DNA of 64,000 nt, taken from assembly GCF_011397635.1 (NCBI RefSeq), contig NC_064771.1:13331379-13395378 (forward strand), given 5' to 3'. The notes beneath the pieces are model-generated. The model was not told where the DNA came from. It searched no databases and saw only the letters and a list, made by a program, of their open reading frames with translations. The translations under genes and the position numbers were made by a program. Positions within the stretch are counted from its first letter, which is position 1; the number at the start of each line of letters is the position of its first letter. The DNA is from Epinephelus fuscoguttatus. Its lineage: Eukaryota > Chordata > Actinopteri > Perciformes > Serranidae. This document shows positions 13,901 to 23,885 of the stretch, piece after piece.

Positions 13901-13909
13901 AAGGACTAA
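500..13909 (+). CDS. gspt1: Eukaryotic peptide chain release factor GTP-binding subunit eRF3a
   Basis: eRF3 is the GTPase partner of eRF1; together they end translation at stop codons in the cytoplasm. I read 14 coding exons: 500-695, 990-1034, 4121-4390, 4482-4515, 5021-5098, 5315-5495, 5785-5939, 6760-6900, 8879-8972, 10991-11071, 11279-11452, 12016-12105, 12261-12429, 13857-13909. They sum to 1761 nt, 586 residues, in phase with GT-AG borders throughout. Residues 32-54 hold two overlapping PAM2-like motifs (NVNAKPFVP, then [10 protein letters not shown]), the poly(A)-binding-protein docking site. A glycine and glutamate rich linker in exon 3 follows. The GTPase motifs are intact: GHVDAGKST across exons 3-4, DAPGHKSF in exon 6, NKMDD in exon 7, SGLTG in exon 8. 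The C-terminal beta-barrel domains end in KLVPEKD, as in vertebrate eRF3a. Exon 2 (45 nt) is the least certain exon. gspt2, the mammalian retrocopy, is excluded by the introns. Confidence 0.96.
2250..2362 (-). mobile_element. Partial tRNA-derived SINE, minus orientation
   Basis: Read on the minus strand this has a B-box-like GGTTCAAGTCC followed by a tail with CTTTGCTGCATGTCATC. The same tail occurs in the complete SINE at 8116-8322, so the two belong to one family. This copy lies in gspt1 intron 2 and is more diverged, with its head hard to delimit. Confidence 0.6.
3553..3640 (-). mobile_element. tRNA-derived SINE head, second family, minus orientation
   Basis: On the minus strand this reads as a tRNA-like head with an A-box-like TGGTGCAGCAGTTAGCA and a B-box-like GGTTCAAGCCC. 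It lacks the rest of a tRNA fold and lies in gspt1 intron 2. The body of what I believe is the same widespread fish family appears separately at about 60838-60935. Confidence 0.5.
4071..4108. repeat. (TA)n microsatellite next to gspt1 exon 3 acceptor
   Basis: About 19 TA units run to within about a dozen bases of the exon 3 acceptor AG at 4119-4120. Only a short T-rich stretch (TTTGTTTGGTTTCAG) separates repeat from exon. Confidence 0.9.
5990..6241. mobile_element. TTAA-flanked MITE in gspt1 intron 7
   Basis: The element is bounded by TTAA at 5986-5989 and 6242-6245. Its left end starts AGGGGCACACCACC and its right end finishes in TTTTTCCC, giving a short imperfect inverted terminus. The left end resembles those at 20339 and 55313, which suggests one superfamily. 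TTAA target duplication is typical of piggyBac or Kolobok-derived MITEs. There is no transposase. Confidence 0.6.
7932..7968. repeat. (TG)n microsatellite
   Basis: A near-pure TG run in gspt1 intron 8, followed by a short GA-rich stretch to about 8000. Confidence 0.95.
8116..8322 (+). mobile_element. Full-length tRNA-derived SINE with target site duplication
   Basis: The element starts with a tRNA-like head (A-box-like TGGCTTAGTGG, B-box-like GGGTTTGACTCC). It continues with a CT-rich body containing CTTTGCTGCATGTCA and ends in an A-rich CAAA tail. A perfect 12-bp direct repeat, AGAAAACGGCAA, lies at 8104-8115 and 8323-8334, so both insertion edges are defined. It sits in gspt1 intron 8. The head would not fold as a functional tRNA and the unit is not a tRNA gene. 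Confidence 0.85.
8518..8690 (+). mobile_element. Partial MITE, GTGTGTAGGATTTAG family
   Basis: Begins CAGTGTGTAGGATTTAGTG and carries the internal CATCTAGTGGTGAGGTTGCAG shared with the copies at 9644, 26065 and (inverted) 47689. It is a one-ended fragment in gspt1 intron 8. No target duplication was found. Confidence 0.6.
9644..9815 (+). mobile_element. Partial MITE, same family as 8518
   Basis: Begins just after TTAA (9640-9643) with TGGTCCAGTGTGTAGGG and continues to TTCTGGGCTACTGTAG, a block also present near 26400 and 8660. The right terminus is missing. It lies in gspt1 intron 9. Confidence 0.6.
12490..13690. mobile_element. Long fold-back MITE in gspt1 intron 13
   Basis: The outer parts are imperfect inverted repeats of each other. 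Examples are 13066-13155 against 13340-13460 (GTCTCTGTAGGGATCC, GGAGTCTGGTG) and the outer arms near 12500-12690 against 13490-13680 (CATGGGAAAAT against CATAGGAAAAT). Part of the segment 12700-13000 is not in the inverted repeat and may be a separate insertion. I see no coding capacity beyond short random frames. The exact ends and target duplication are unclear. Confidence 0.6.
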
Positions 13910-15600
13910 ATGCAACAGTGGCAGCATGCATGGAGTTCTTCCACCTGTTACCAGAGGAGACATGCTGCTAGAGCCGACCCAAACAGCTACTCTCTCTATA
14001 CACACAACTATGCTGAAGAGAAGAACAATGACAACAAGGAGCGAAGAAGGAGAATAAAATTGCGTCACATGAAGAAAACAAGACTGAATCAGTTTTTATG
14101 ATGAACAATATGAAATGAGAGACCAAGTCCAGTGTGTCAGCTTTCTCATATTGAGAGCTCAGCTATGCCACTAATGTAGCTACATGCCCCCATTCAGTAC
14201 TCCCACGGCTAACCGCGCAGTCGGCCGGCCACGCCATTTGTTTTTAGAATGGAGATGGATGCAGTGTAACTGAGTTTGGGGAAGAAAAAGACAAAAACTA
14301 TAGAATGATGATTTCATATCCTGCAAAAGACCAGAGTTAGCCTGTAATTATAATTTGCAAAGTACATCTCCCTTTTTAAAGAGCGGGATTAAGAATCCAG
14401 CGGACATTTTATTTGGTTTCGAGGATTGCTGTACCAAAATTTTTAGTTTGGTCTCTCTCCACATGGGATGGTTTAATTGGATTGAGCTCAAATACTACTC
14501 TGATGAACCATGGATAAACACACTCACACAGACAGACACACACAGCTGTTACATAATCTAAAGTGAAAATAAATGATCAAGCTGCAACAGAAAGGTGTAT
14601 TTGTTTTCCTTTAAGTAAGCATTCCAGTTTGGGATGGGCAAGTGAACCTGACATTTCCTTTTGAATATTAGTAGCATATAAATATCAATACTGTATAAGT
14701 GTCCTGTCCTTTGATTTATGCATTTTTATATAGTACAATTTGATGTATTGCCATCATCTAAAACACTGCTATTTTTACCCTTTCGGGCTGCCATACATTT
14801 GTAATTTACTTTAGTATTTTATAAACAAACAAAAAAAAACTTTCAGTGCAGATACTTCCATAGTAAGACTGCAATACTTGTATCTAGTATTTTAACTTCG
14901 ATTTAAAATCTTCTTGTCTTCAATATGGTCTTTAGTAGGCCAGCCATTAGAAAATGTTGGCAGGAAGTGCAGTATTTTCCAAGGTGAGCCCCTCTTCCAC
15001 ACCCACACCCATATCACTTTGCAAAATGATGTACTTCCTGCAATTATATTCCAATTAATCATATTTCCACATGTGCTTTTTGGCTGAGAAAGTGAACTCC
15101 AGTGAAAAGTAAAATCAAACTGAAGAAATAAATGCAAGAAGGTATTAAATCATAAGATCAAATCATGACTGAAAAAATACTACTTTGATAAAATAATGGT
15201 CAAAATGTGTGCAGACATGAAACAGTGTAAAGAGCATGTGGCTGTCAGCTCTCAGTTTTCCAGTCACACCCAATTTATGTAATTGCAAGACTTTTTAGGG
15301 GCTCCAGTATAGAGACATAATTTTGAAAACTGGCAATGCTTCTTTTCTTTTGCCAAAATTTAGCTTAACTTTGGAAGCGGAGTATCAGATGGCACAATGA
15401 AATGTGTTTTAATTATAGAATTATATAGCTATGTATTTGTTATGTTAATTACAGACAAATTATAAGTGATTTCGGACAGCAAGTAAATTGTTTTACTTGA
15501 TCTAATTCGTAGGACAGCCATAGACCTTTTCATGGGCCCACACTTGGGCTCTTGAGGCAACTTTTCTTTACTCTTGCTGTGTTCAGACTTGTCATACAAA
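13910..15600 (+). other. gspt1 3' UTR and gspt1-rsl1d1 spacer
   Basis: Two AATAAA hexamers, at 14053-14058 and 14568-14573, are candidate gspt1 polyadenylation signals. The remainder to about 15600 is AT-rich with no gene or clear repeat that I can support. Confidence 0.6.
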
Positions 15601-15614
15601 TAAAGTTCTCTTGA

Positions 15615-15676
15615 AGTGTGACGTAGGTACACCGACTGCGCATGCGTGTCTACGGTTCGCACGTGAAGCAGACAGC
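15615..15676 (+). promoter_or_regulatory. rsl1d1 core promoter with NRF1-like site
   Basis: TGCGCATGCG at 15637-15646 matches the palindromic NRF1 consensus core. A CRE-like TGACGTA lies just upstream at about 15619. Both sit within 60 bp of the rsl1d1 start codon. NRF1 sites are common in promoters of ribosome-biogenesis genes. Use here is inferred. Confidence 0.5.
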
Positions 15677-18600
15677 ATGGCAGATACAACACCGGTTGTC
15701 TTAGACCGGGCACAGGTAAACGTTTGTTTTTGCCACTTTACGTTTAACTCTTTGTAAATATCATGCCGGTTAATAAAAGTTTACGTTACTGTGATAAAAG
15801 ATATTGTCATGAATCCGCAGCAGCTGTAACGTAGCTAGCATTAGCTAGTCTGTTTGCTAGCTGACTGGATTAGCACCGAAGCTAATTCCGAGTGACACTC
15901 AACAAGTCCTTATGACGAGAACTTTGGAAGAAAACTGAAGTTTGTCGGTTTGTTTACAGAGTATTTTATAACTCTGTTTATGTGTGTGTCAGGTGAAAAA
16001 GGCCGTCCAGGCTCTGCAGGCTTTCCTGAAAACTAAGTCCACCAGTGATGCCCTGTTTCTGGAAGACGCTCAACCGATCAGCCTGCTCTTCACCCTCTGG
16101 ATGGTCCCGAGGGAGGCACAGTCCATCCGCATGTGAGTCCACCACACAGAAACATAAACCTGCCTTCATGCCTGACCTGTAGCTCACCTGAACCGGCTGT
16201 ATTGATATGTATGTCTCATTCCACCGTCAGTCCCTTGCCCCATGGCCAGCGGCCTGACACAGACGAGGTTTGCCTCTTCACCAGAGATGAGCCCAAAATG
16301 ACCTCAGACCAGACCCAGAGGTTTTACAAGAAGCTGCTGGAGGAGAAGGGAGTGAAAAACATCACTGAGGTATCTATCAGAGTTCTTATGGACAACTGAC
16401 AGCTGCTGATGTGGTCATTGTTGCATGAGTGGTTATAGACAAACACAAATGCACTCAAACCAAAAAACCACCAGTGTTTTACTAGCTGGCAATGACTACA
16501 TAATGACCTCCTGTTGATGGCAGACACAATCATGATTTGTCAAGATTCAAGATTAACTTTATTGTCTCACAAAGTCAGAAATTTGTTCTGGGCCGTTCGC
16601 CCATGCTGCAGCCACAACACAGAACATACAATACAATACAACACAATACCAAACATACAATAGATATGTGCATTCCATATCATACAAGGTGCCAAAAAGT
16701 GCAAGAAACATGGTGAATTAAGAAATGAATAAATAAAAGAATGAATAAATAACACCTAATAGGGCTAATAAAATGCTAAAATTGTAATAAGTAAAAAATA
16801 CTAACCTGTGCAAAACAAACAAACGCAAGTCATCTGAGCTCTGGTCTTATCTGACCTTGTTTACCAGCTTTATTCACACAGGAACAAACAAGTTTTTAAA
16901 TCTGTTCAGTCTGCAGTGAGGAACTCAAAACCTTTTACCAGATGGTAGCAGCTCATACTTGCCATGCATGATGTGTGATGGATTACAGATAATTTTATTT
17001 GCTTGTTGCAGAGTGGCCTGTTCATAAATACTCTGAATGGAGAAGTGCTCTTTAACACCAATAATTCTTCCAGCAGCATGAATTAGCCGAAACAGTTTGT
17101 TCTTTAGTTGCACAGAGAGGTTACCAAACCAAGCTGTGATACTATACCTGATCAGACTTTCTAAGACTGCCTTATAAAAAATCAACATAAATCTTTGATC
17201 AACACCATGAATTCTCAGACGACATAGAAAATTCAACCGTTGCTGTAGTCTGCAACAAAGGCTGTCGACGTGTGTGCTCCAGGTGAGTGTGTTGTCAATA
17301 AAGACACCCAGATATTTGTATGACTGCACCTGGGCAATGGCTTGGTTGTGGATGACCACGGGCCTGTGGTCACCCACTCCTCGAGGGTCGAACACCATTT
17401 CTTCAGTCTTATTCACATTCAGAATAAGGTGGTTATGGTCGCACCCCTCAAGAAGCCTCTGAATTTCCAAAAAGTAATCAGATATATCATGATTCTTTTT
17501 CAACAGTGATACAATTGCAGTGTCACACATACACATACACACATCTGTGTACAGAGTGAACAGGACCGGAGAACTCACGCATCCCTGTGGTGTACCTGTG
17601 CTCAGAGTTTTAGTGTCAGATAAAGTTCCATTGACACTGACCCGCTGTCTGCGATTTGTTAAAAACGAAAAGTACCAATTAATAATTAAAGGATCAACAT
17701 TAAAATCATTTAATCTACTAATTAAAAGATGTGGCTGCAACGTATTAAAAGCTGAACTAAAATCAACCAATAAAAGATGTGCAAATGAGCTAGAATCCTC
17801 CAAGTGCTTATTGATAAGATGGGTCACAGCTAAAATGGCATCTTCAGTACTTCTGTTGCACTTGTAAGCAAACATCCCTGTCTCCGGATCAGATCATCCC
17901 ATACTCGGTCCTGAGGACGGAGTACAAACCGTATGAAGCCAAGCGCCGTCTGCTGGGGAACTTTGATGTGTTCCTTTCTGACGACCGCATCCGCCGCCGG
18001 CTGCCATCCCACCTCGGAAAACATTTCTACGAGAGGAAAAAGTAAGACCTTTTCTTAGTGCTGTCAGAGTTTAACCTTCAATTCCTCTGTATCTTCAAAA
18101 TAATACCACAGCTAACATGTCTGTTGGGTGTTGACCAAACCAACACTGAGGTTTTCCCAGCTGCCATAGATGCATCCTCACCTCATTTCTGTCTTTCCCA
18201 GGGAGCCGCTGTCTGTGAACCTGCAGAGCAAACATCTGGCCAGAGACATCCAGAGAGTCATCCAGGGCACCTACTTGAAGGTCACCAACAAGGGCTGCTG
18301 CTGGTGAGATTTGCTCCGCTGCTCTTTGTGTTCCTAATCAAATCTTTATTCTGCTTTATGAAAACATACTGTCTGAACTGTTGCTTCAGCGAGACTGCAA
18401 ACAATTTCAGTTTCACAGAAGTTTTTATGCCGTGTGAGGTCAAAAGAATAGCACCTCTTAGCAACCCTGTCGATTCTGTGAAGTGTTTGATACGGGCATG
18501 TGCTGGTGCCATAGAGATTCAATGTAAATCCAGATGGACCTCCTCTCGTTGTGGAGCCTGTCTCTACAACCTTGATACACAATGTATAATGTTCACATGA

Positions 18601-19772
18601 AATACTACAACGCCTGTTTTTACACCACTTGTACTGGTGCTGTTTACAATGTCACCTTAGAGTTTTATTGGGTAACCCTGCGTTATCTTTATGATTGGCC
18701 CGTATCGTAGCATGGCACGTATTGCCCACGCCGGCATGACCGCAGATGAGGTGACAGAAAACATCGAGGCTGCTGTCCAAACAGTGGTGGCCAAACTACG
18801 CACGGTGAGTCTCGCTGTCTTGTGTTTTCATTAGAGGTGGTTTAGGCAAAGATTAATTCATGGACTGGGCTGCCATTTCCTGATTATGTATGTTATTTGC
18901 ATGGCTATTAACAGAAAGGACCAGTGATGAAGCTCATTCACATAAAGAGTCAGACGTCAGTGGCCCTGCCCATCTTCACCTCAGACCTGAACCAGCTGAG
19001 CGAGCTGGAGAAGATAAAGGAACTGGCTCGCAAGAAAAGGGTGAGAACAAGTTCATACGTTTAAGTTCATCTTGTGTGTAGAAATGATGTGTAAAATAAC
19101 CAGCTCATGTGTTTGTGGATCGCAGGGTGGCAAAGACAAAAAGGAGGCAGAGAAGAACGAGACAGAGAACATAAAGCAAACCGATGCCACCAGTGAGGGA
19201 AAAGAGGAAGAAGAGGAGGAAGAAATCCCACAGCTGGTTCCCATGGCAACACCTATTAAAAAGCCTAAACTGGAGGTCAGTGCTACTCTCAGCTGCTAGA
19301 TTTGAATACCTAAACTAATTTGAATATATCGACTGACTCTAGAGTGTAACGGTACACAAATCAAAGTTTGGTACAGTGGGAAAAACACAAATGCATTATG
19401 AACAGTTACTTTTCATTTCTTTTGAGGTAACATTTCACTCCCTGTTAACGTTTACAAACTATTTTCATTATAAAAATTAAGAACATTAAGAACGTGTGGC
19501 TGTGCGCACCAGACCATGACTCACGTTCCCTGACTTTTCCATACAGTTACAGAAACCGTCACAGCCCTGATTACGCTGTACTGTTTTAATTTAGAAGACT
19601 GTAGACCCTCACTGCCTTTCTTTCTTTGTAGAAGCCATCTAAAGAGAAGCAGCTGGAGAAGGCACCCAAACCTGCTGTAGCAAAGAAGGAAGGAAAAGCA
19701 CCGAACAAAAAGACCAAGACAGCCGGCAAGACCGACTCCAAAGTAAAAAGAAAAGTGCCTAAAGTGAAATGA
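15677..19772 (+). CDS. rsl1d1: Ribosomal L1 domain-containing protein 1 (nucleolar)
   Basis: RSL1D1 is a nucleolar protein with a ribosomal L1-like RNA-binding fold, linked to ribosome production and cell senescence. I read nine coding exons: 15677-15715, 15993-16132, 16231-16369, 17893-18041, 18202-18303, 18711-18804, 18915-19040, 19126-19275, 19632-19772. They sum to 1080 nt, 359 residues, with consistent phase. Recognisable family segments are [49 protein letters not shown] and EIPQLVP. The L1-like domain fills roughly residues 10-265. A lysine and glutamate rich tail follows (exons 8-9), shorter than in the human protein of about 490 residues. Intron 3 holds a LINE relic whose 5' end almost touches exon 4. 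I placed the exon 4 start at 17893 because ITE joined to IIPYSVL matches the human order SQ-IISLQ-L. Confidence 0.94.
16541..17880 (-). mobile_element. 5'-truncated LINE (CR1/Rex1 or L2-like) in rsl1d1 intron 3
   Basis: The minus-strand frame at 16925-17875 (316 residues) is the C-terminal part of a reverse transcriptase. It has [13 protein letters not shown] at the start, [17 protein letters not shown], then [18 protein letters not shown], and later YKYLGVFID. The F/YADD catalytic box expected soon after LYT is absent; the sequence there reads [12 protein letters not shown], so a segment holding the box is lost and the enzyme would be dead. The 3' tail at 16541-16620 contains AAGTTAATCTTGAATCTTG on the minus strand, typical of fish non-LTR elements. 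The endonuclease region and 5' end are missing. The clade is given from memory of the motifs. Confidence 0.85.
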
Positions 19773-20338
19773 TTCTCAGCAGAGCATCTTTGCACATTAC
19801 CCTCTCAACATGGACATTTTACACAGTACACAGCACCGGATCGTTCAGAGAATGGTCAATATGTTCAGTCTGTATTTTTGCTTTTTATGAAGCAGATTAT
19901 AACCTTTGTTACCCGAAATTATCTTTGGCTATGCTGTGTTCTCTAAATGCTTTGTAACAACAGGCCTTTTTCACAGGTGGAACTAATGTTGTGAACTCGG
20001 GCTCTGTTGAGTCTATCAATAAGCCATGCCAGTGAGCCATCATACACAGAGGCCCTGAAACATTCTATTCTATTCTTAGATGCATCACTGTTGATGCAGA
20101 AATGTCAATAACAAAAAATTAAAAAATTGTGTGTAAATTGTGATTGCCTGTGACAGTTTTATAAGACCTGGATGTTCCCCAAGGCTGAACCAGTTGGAAG
20201 GTGAAATTTACTGGACCTAAACATGGTTATCGTGTTTACATTCTAAGCAAGGCTACTTTAGGACTTAAGTTTTGGTGAGGATGGCTGAGTGTGAACAGCC
20301 ACAAACTGATACAATCTGACCCACACCCCCTGGCTTAA
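19773..20338 (+). other. rsl1d1 3' UTR and spacer
   Basis: This is rsl1d1 3' sequence followed by spacer. No canonical AATAAA was noticed close to the stop. There are AT-rich stretches near 20110. No gene is seen. Confidence 0.4.
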
Positions 20339-20734
20339 AAGGGACCTACACCCACTTTCAGAGTTGATTCATGTTATTCTTGTGATCTAAGACAGTCCAA
20401 ACACATTAATAACTCCCAAATCGCTCCCAAAAGTGATGTCATATGGTATAAAGTCTGGAGCTGCTCCATTGACAATGAATGGTAAGATGTTCTTGATGAC
20501 ACTGAGAGCACCCAGGGTAATGTTCTGAGTATATGGGTACATTTTCTATCTTACAACTGAGAACACTACGACAGAATAAAGCTCATTTGGGTGTGAAAAA
20601 ATAAAACAAATGTTATGTGGGTCCACAAAATCAGTCTCCCATTCATTTTCTACGGAGCAGCTCCAGACTTGCTGGATAACATCGCAAGTTTGAGACTTAT
20701 GTAGTGGAATGTTCAATTTAGGTGGCATTCCCTT
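20339..20734. mobile_element. Fold-back MITE with TTAA target site
   Basis: Flanked by TTAA at 20335-20338 and 20735-20738. Ends are AAGGGA and its complement TCCCTT. The interior is an imperfect hairpin: the left arm has AGTCTGGAGCTGCTCC at about 20452 and the right arm its complement near 20655, with ATTCATT blocks beside each. It is non-coding and probably mobilised in trans by a piggyBac- or Kolobok-type enzyme. Confidence 0.75.
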
Positions 20735-20738
20735 TTAA

Positions 20739-22834
20739 AAGCCAGTAAATTGAGGCATTTAACTTGTATAAAGTCTCATCTGTATGTTACTACTACTGTA
20801 TTAATTAAAGATAATGGAAGTAATTTCTTGTTTGATTATGGATCATTACAAATCCGCTGTTTGAAAAGTAGCTTGTAGTCACACTGAGGAAAACTAAATC
20901 TTGTATAGGGATCAATAATTTTGATACATAAATAATTTGTAACCACAGCATAGCCCTTTGCATCAGAATCAAATCATGAGGTGCCTAGATTTTCCCACCC
21001 ATATAAAGTATTCTTGTGGTTTTCCTGCTATGTCAAAATGTCTATGAATCACACCTTGTGAATTTGGTGATTTATGAGCTACTTAGGTTAATATTTACTG
21101 AATGGGATGTTCCAAATGCTGGGAATTTAGGTGTTATTCTTGATGTGACAGAAAAATACTACTCCTTAACATTTCGGCTTTTTGACCTTTTATTTTAAAG
21201 CACTAGTTCTCAACATGGGAGTCCGGATCCCACTAGTGGTCATCATAGCTTCACAGGGTGTCGCAAGGCTTTCTTGATTTTACAGGGTGTTAGAAGACTT
21301 TTTAAAAATATAAAAATAGGCCTACATCTCAGCATTTCATTTATTTCTGTGAGGAAAACTAAATCAAGTTGTTTTTAAACTTAAGTTATTCAAGATACAA
21401 ACTTATAATCTCACAGGATAGGGGCACAGGAAAGACCTGAACATCCTCATAATCAGAGAGAAAGAATTGTATAAAAAGTTCTTAAAATATCAGGAAATCT
21501 GATGTGATATTCACAGGAAGTAATCTGCTCAAATTTAATTCAAATTGCTTGTTTTACACAAACTTCCTGCAGCTACTGCGTTTACTATTTGAGTTGATGG
21601 TACAGTTAATCAGCTGTTCTGTACTGTTACTGTTATACATTGAATACAGTATAAATTTTCATAAAATATGTCACTTGTGGTTTGTAAGCTTAGTCAATGA
21701 CAGAAAAGGGGTCCCTCAAGGAAAAGGTTGGCAAACACTGTTTTAGGGTATTTGTACCTATCAGATGATGCTTAGGAGAAGTCATTCTTGTCAGGATGAA
21801 AGAGATAATACAGATATATTTAATCATCCCTGATTCATGCAAAGTTCGAGTAACACCCAGTATGTTATGGATCCTCCTAGTATGAATCATGAACATCATG
21901 ATTTTGCAGAATGACTCACTGATCATAAATAGAATAATGACATTTTCAGCGTTGGCGACTAAATGATTTTCAATCTACTTTAGGTTTTTAAAAAACAGTA
22001 CAGTAAACTTTACATCTTCAACACTTGGTTTCAACTCAGCAGTGCTTCATTTTAAGATCTTATCCAAGAGCATCACCATCAGGCAGCACAGAAAATTATA
22101 TTGTTTCACACACTTAATAAATATGGACTGTTTAAACACCTTCTGTGTACCTAAAGTGCACCAGCCTCAAGGCCTGTTTGCTCTTGGTGTATTTAGCCAT
22201 CAGAGCTGTGCATGTATAGCTGCCAGCTGTATCAGATGACATGCCTATTGTTAATGAGAGTATACTCCGGCTTGTTCAGCTGCTGCCTGCTACTCACATG
22301 GCACATCCCCTACAGTATGAGGCTCTGCATCTTCACGACTCCTTCGTGTCCTCGAGACGCCAAACATACATCCTACACACAAGCTGATCTGAAAAATTAA
22401 GATAGGAATTTATCTGTAGACAGTATATTTGTTTTGGAGGTATAATGCAACAAGATGGTCACTGAGTGGCCAGCCAATCGGTGATGATGATTTGGTTGTC
22501 AACAGGTGGGCTGAGTCTGTCTTTTGCATCCAAGCCCTCCCTCTGCTGTGTGGGTGTGGTGGGCCATCTGGAATTACAGTGTTCACGGGTTACTGGGCAG
22601 GAGAATGAGAGATGCATCATGCGGACACTCTCGTTGATCATACAGAGGATATAGCTCCTGCATATGAGTGTTGGGAGGCGGCTGCATTGATTTTGACGGG
22701 GACTGGCTGAGCAGACGGGACGAGCTGAGGGAGAGCTATGGATGTTCAGCGTCTGGTATTTGCATTATTCATGTGTTAAAGGTTCTCAGAGGGGAGAGAC
22801 AGAGCGGGAACAGACATTGTTCTGTGAAGCATCC
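20739..22834 (+). other. Spacer upstream of pirt
   Basis: AT-rich spacer holding one hAT-like element (21201-21740) and presumably the pirt promoter and 5' UTR in the last few hundred bases. The frame that runs into pirt is open from an ATG at 22742, but I regard this stretch as untranslated leader. Confidence 0.4.
21201..21740. mobile_element. Non-autonomous hAT-like element
   Basis: The left end is CACTAGTTCTCAACATGGG and the right end is AAGGTTGGCAAACACTG, imperfect inverted termini of the CAGTGGTTCTCAA type seen in hAT (Charlie-like) elements. The flanking octamers TTTTAAAG and TTTTAGGG agree at 6 of 8 positions, consistent with an old 8-bp target duplication. No transposase is present. 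Confidence 0.6.
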
Positions 22835-23170
22835 ATGGAAGCAATTGGAGAAACTTCATTTCCAGATGACTCTGGGAGCCAAAGCCTGTGTCCAGACCCT
22901 CACGCAGGCGCTGCTGTGGCCCCGGGCTGGGCCCACCTCCACAAACCCATCATTGTGATGGTGATGGGATCTCTGATGTGCGCTGCAGGCGGACTCCTCT
23001 TCCTCCTCCAGTCATTAGGGGTGATTGAGTCATCCAGCTCCGTGGCCTCGGCCTGCCTGTCCATAGGTCTGATGTTCGTCGTGATGGGACTTGTTTGGAT
23101 CCCCATACTGAAGGAGAAGCAGAGGCGGAAGTGGTACAGCCAGGGGGCTCGAATAGAAGTGACTCTATAA
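22835..23170 (+). CDS. pirt: PIRT-like two-pass membrane protein
   Basis: PIRT (phosphoinositide-interacting regulator of TRP channels) is a small plasma-membrane protein that modulates TRPV1 and TRPM8 in mammalian sensory neurons. This 111-residue frame has helix 1 at about 38-62, starting HKPIIVMVMGSL, and helix 2 at about 72-92 (LSIGLMFVVMGLVWIPI). A basic KEKQRRK stretch follows, where the family binds phosphoinositides. Human PIRT has RKPIVIM, then FLSLGLMMLVCGLVWVPI and KKKQK in the same order; it is longer (137 residues). I chose the ATG at 22835 because it gives the family-like N-terminal length. The frame continues open to an ATG at 22742. Coding is in one exon, as in mammals. It lies 220 bp upstream of the tmem238-like gene on the same strand. 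Confidence 0.85.
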   Translation: MEAIGETSFPDDSGSQSLCPDPHAGAAVAPGWAHLHKPIIVMVMGSLMCAAGGLLFLLQSLGVIESSSSVASACLSIGLMFVVMGLVWIPILKEKQRRKWYSQGARIEVTL

Positions 23171-23390
23171 TGTGGAAGTGGTTGTTTTTGTCATTGATGA
23201 TGCAACTTCTTTTGAAACATCCAATGCAGTCACAGAGCTGGTGTGGTTCTTGCTGATAACCGCTTGCGTACATTGCACTTTGACCACTGCAGGTTATTTC
23301 ATGTTGAGTCAATGAGGATTGCACTTCACTGTCCTGCTGATACACATCTGGACTAACTTTTGTCTTGTTTGGAGGATCTTCACTTGCACC

Positions 23391-23885
23391 ATGTCCACAT
23401 CTGTACAGGTAGAGCCAGTCATGGAGAGAAGGTATGAAGGAGTCGGCCGCTGCAAGTGCTCGTTCTGGTTCGCAGTGGCCCACGACATACTCGGTGTCTT
23501 CATCATGATGGTGGGAGTGTTCGGAGGGCTGGTTATCCACGATCTGTTCATCTACGCGGGGGCTATCATCATCTTCCTCAGCCTGATCTGGTGGGTGTTC
23601 TGGTACTCCGGGAACATCGACGTGCCGCCTGAAGAGCTGGAGGATGATGTGGGCCTGATCAAGCTGAAGAACCGCGGACTCAGCCGGGTGGTGAGGCGCG
23701 TGTCCGACCGCCTCTCCAGCAGGATCAGGAACTCTTTCAGAAGGAGCGGCCCATCCATCAAAGCAGACCCCGCAGTCAACAACAGACCTTCAAACGCTGG
23801 TTCAGAGGTGCCACTCTCCACTATCTATGACGCCACCATGGCCTCCTCATCTAAAGAACTTGTCAGAGAGACATTGTCAATATGA
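23391..23885 (+). CDS. tmem238l: TMEM238-like two-pass membrane protein
   Basis: The frame encodes 164 residues, starting at CACCATGT, a fair Kozak context. Helix 1 lies at about 24-47 (FWFAVAHDILGVFIMMVGVF) and helix 2 at about 52-72 (LFIYAGAIIIFLSLIWWVFW). YSGNIDVP follows, the most family-like block. The tail of about 90 residues is basic at first (SRVVRRVSDRLSSRIRNSFR) and then serine-rich. The function of the family is unknown. In human, TMEM238L lies close to PIRT, which supports the assignment. The generic two-helix fold leaves tmem238 itself possible. An acceptor-like TGTACAG just after the start leaves open an extra upstream exon. Confidence 0.7.
   Translation: MSTSVQVEPVMERRYEGVGRCKCSFWFAVAHDILGVFIMMVGVFGGLVIHDLFIYAGAIIIFLSLIWWVFWYSGNIDVPPEELEDDVGLIKLKNRGLSRVVRRVSDRLSSRIRNSFRRSGPSIKADPAVNNRPSNAGSEVPLSTIYDATMASSSKELVRETLSI

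Noticed and set aside
22742-22834. Upstream ATG giving a 142-residue PIRT
   Set aside because: The additional 31 residues have no resemblance to PIRT and the ATG at 22835 is followed by a plausible N-terminus; still possible but less likely.
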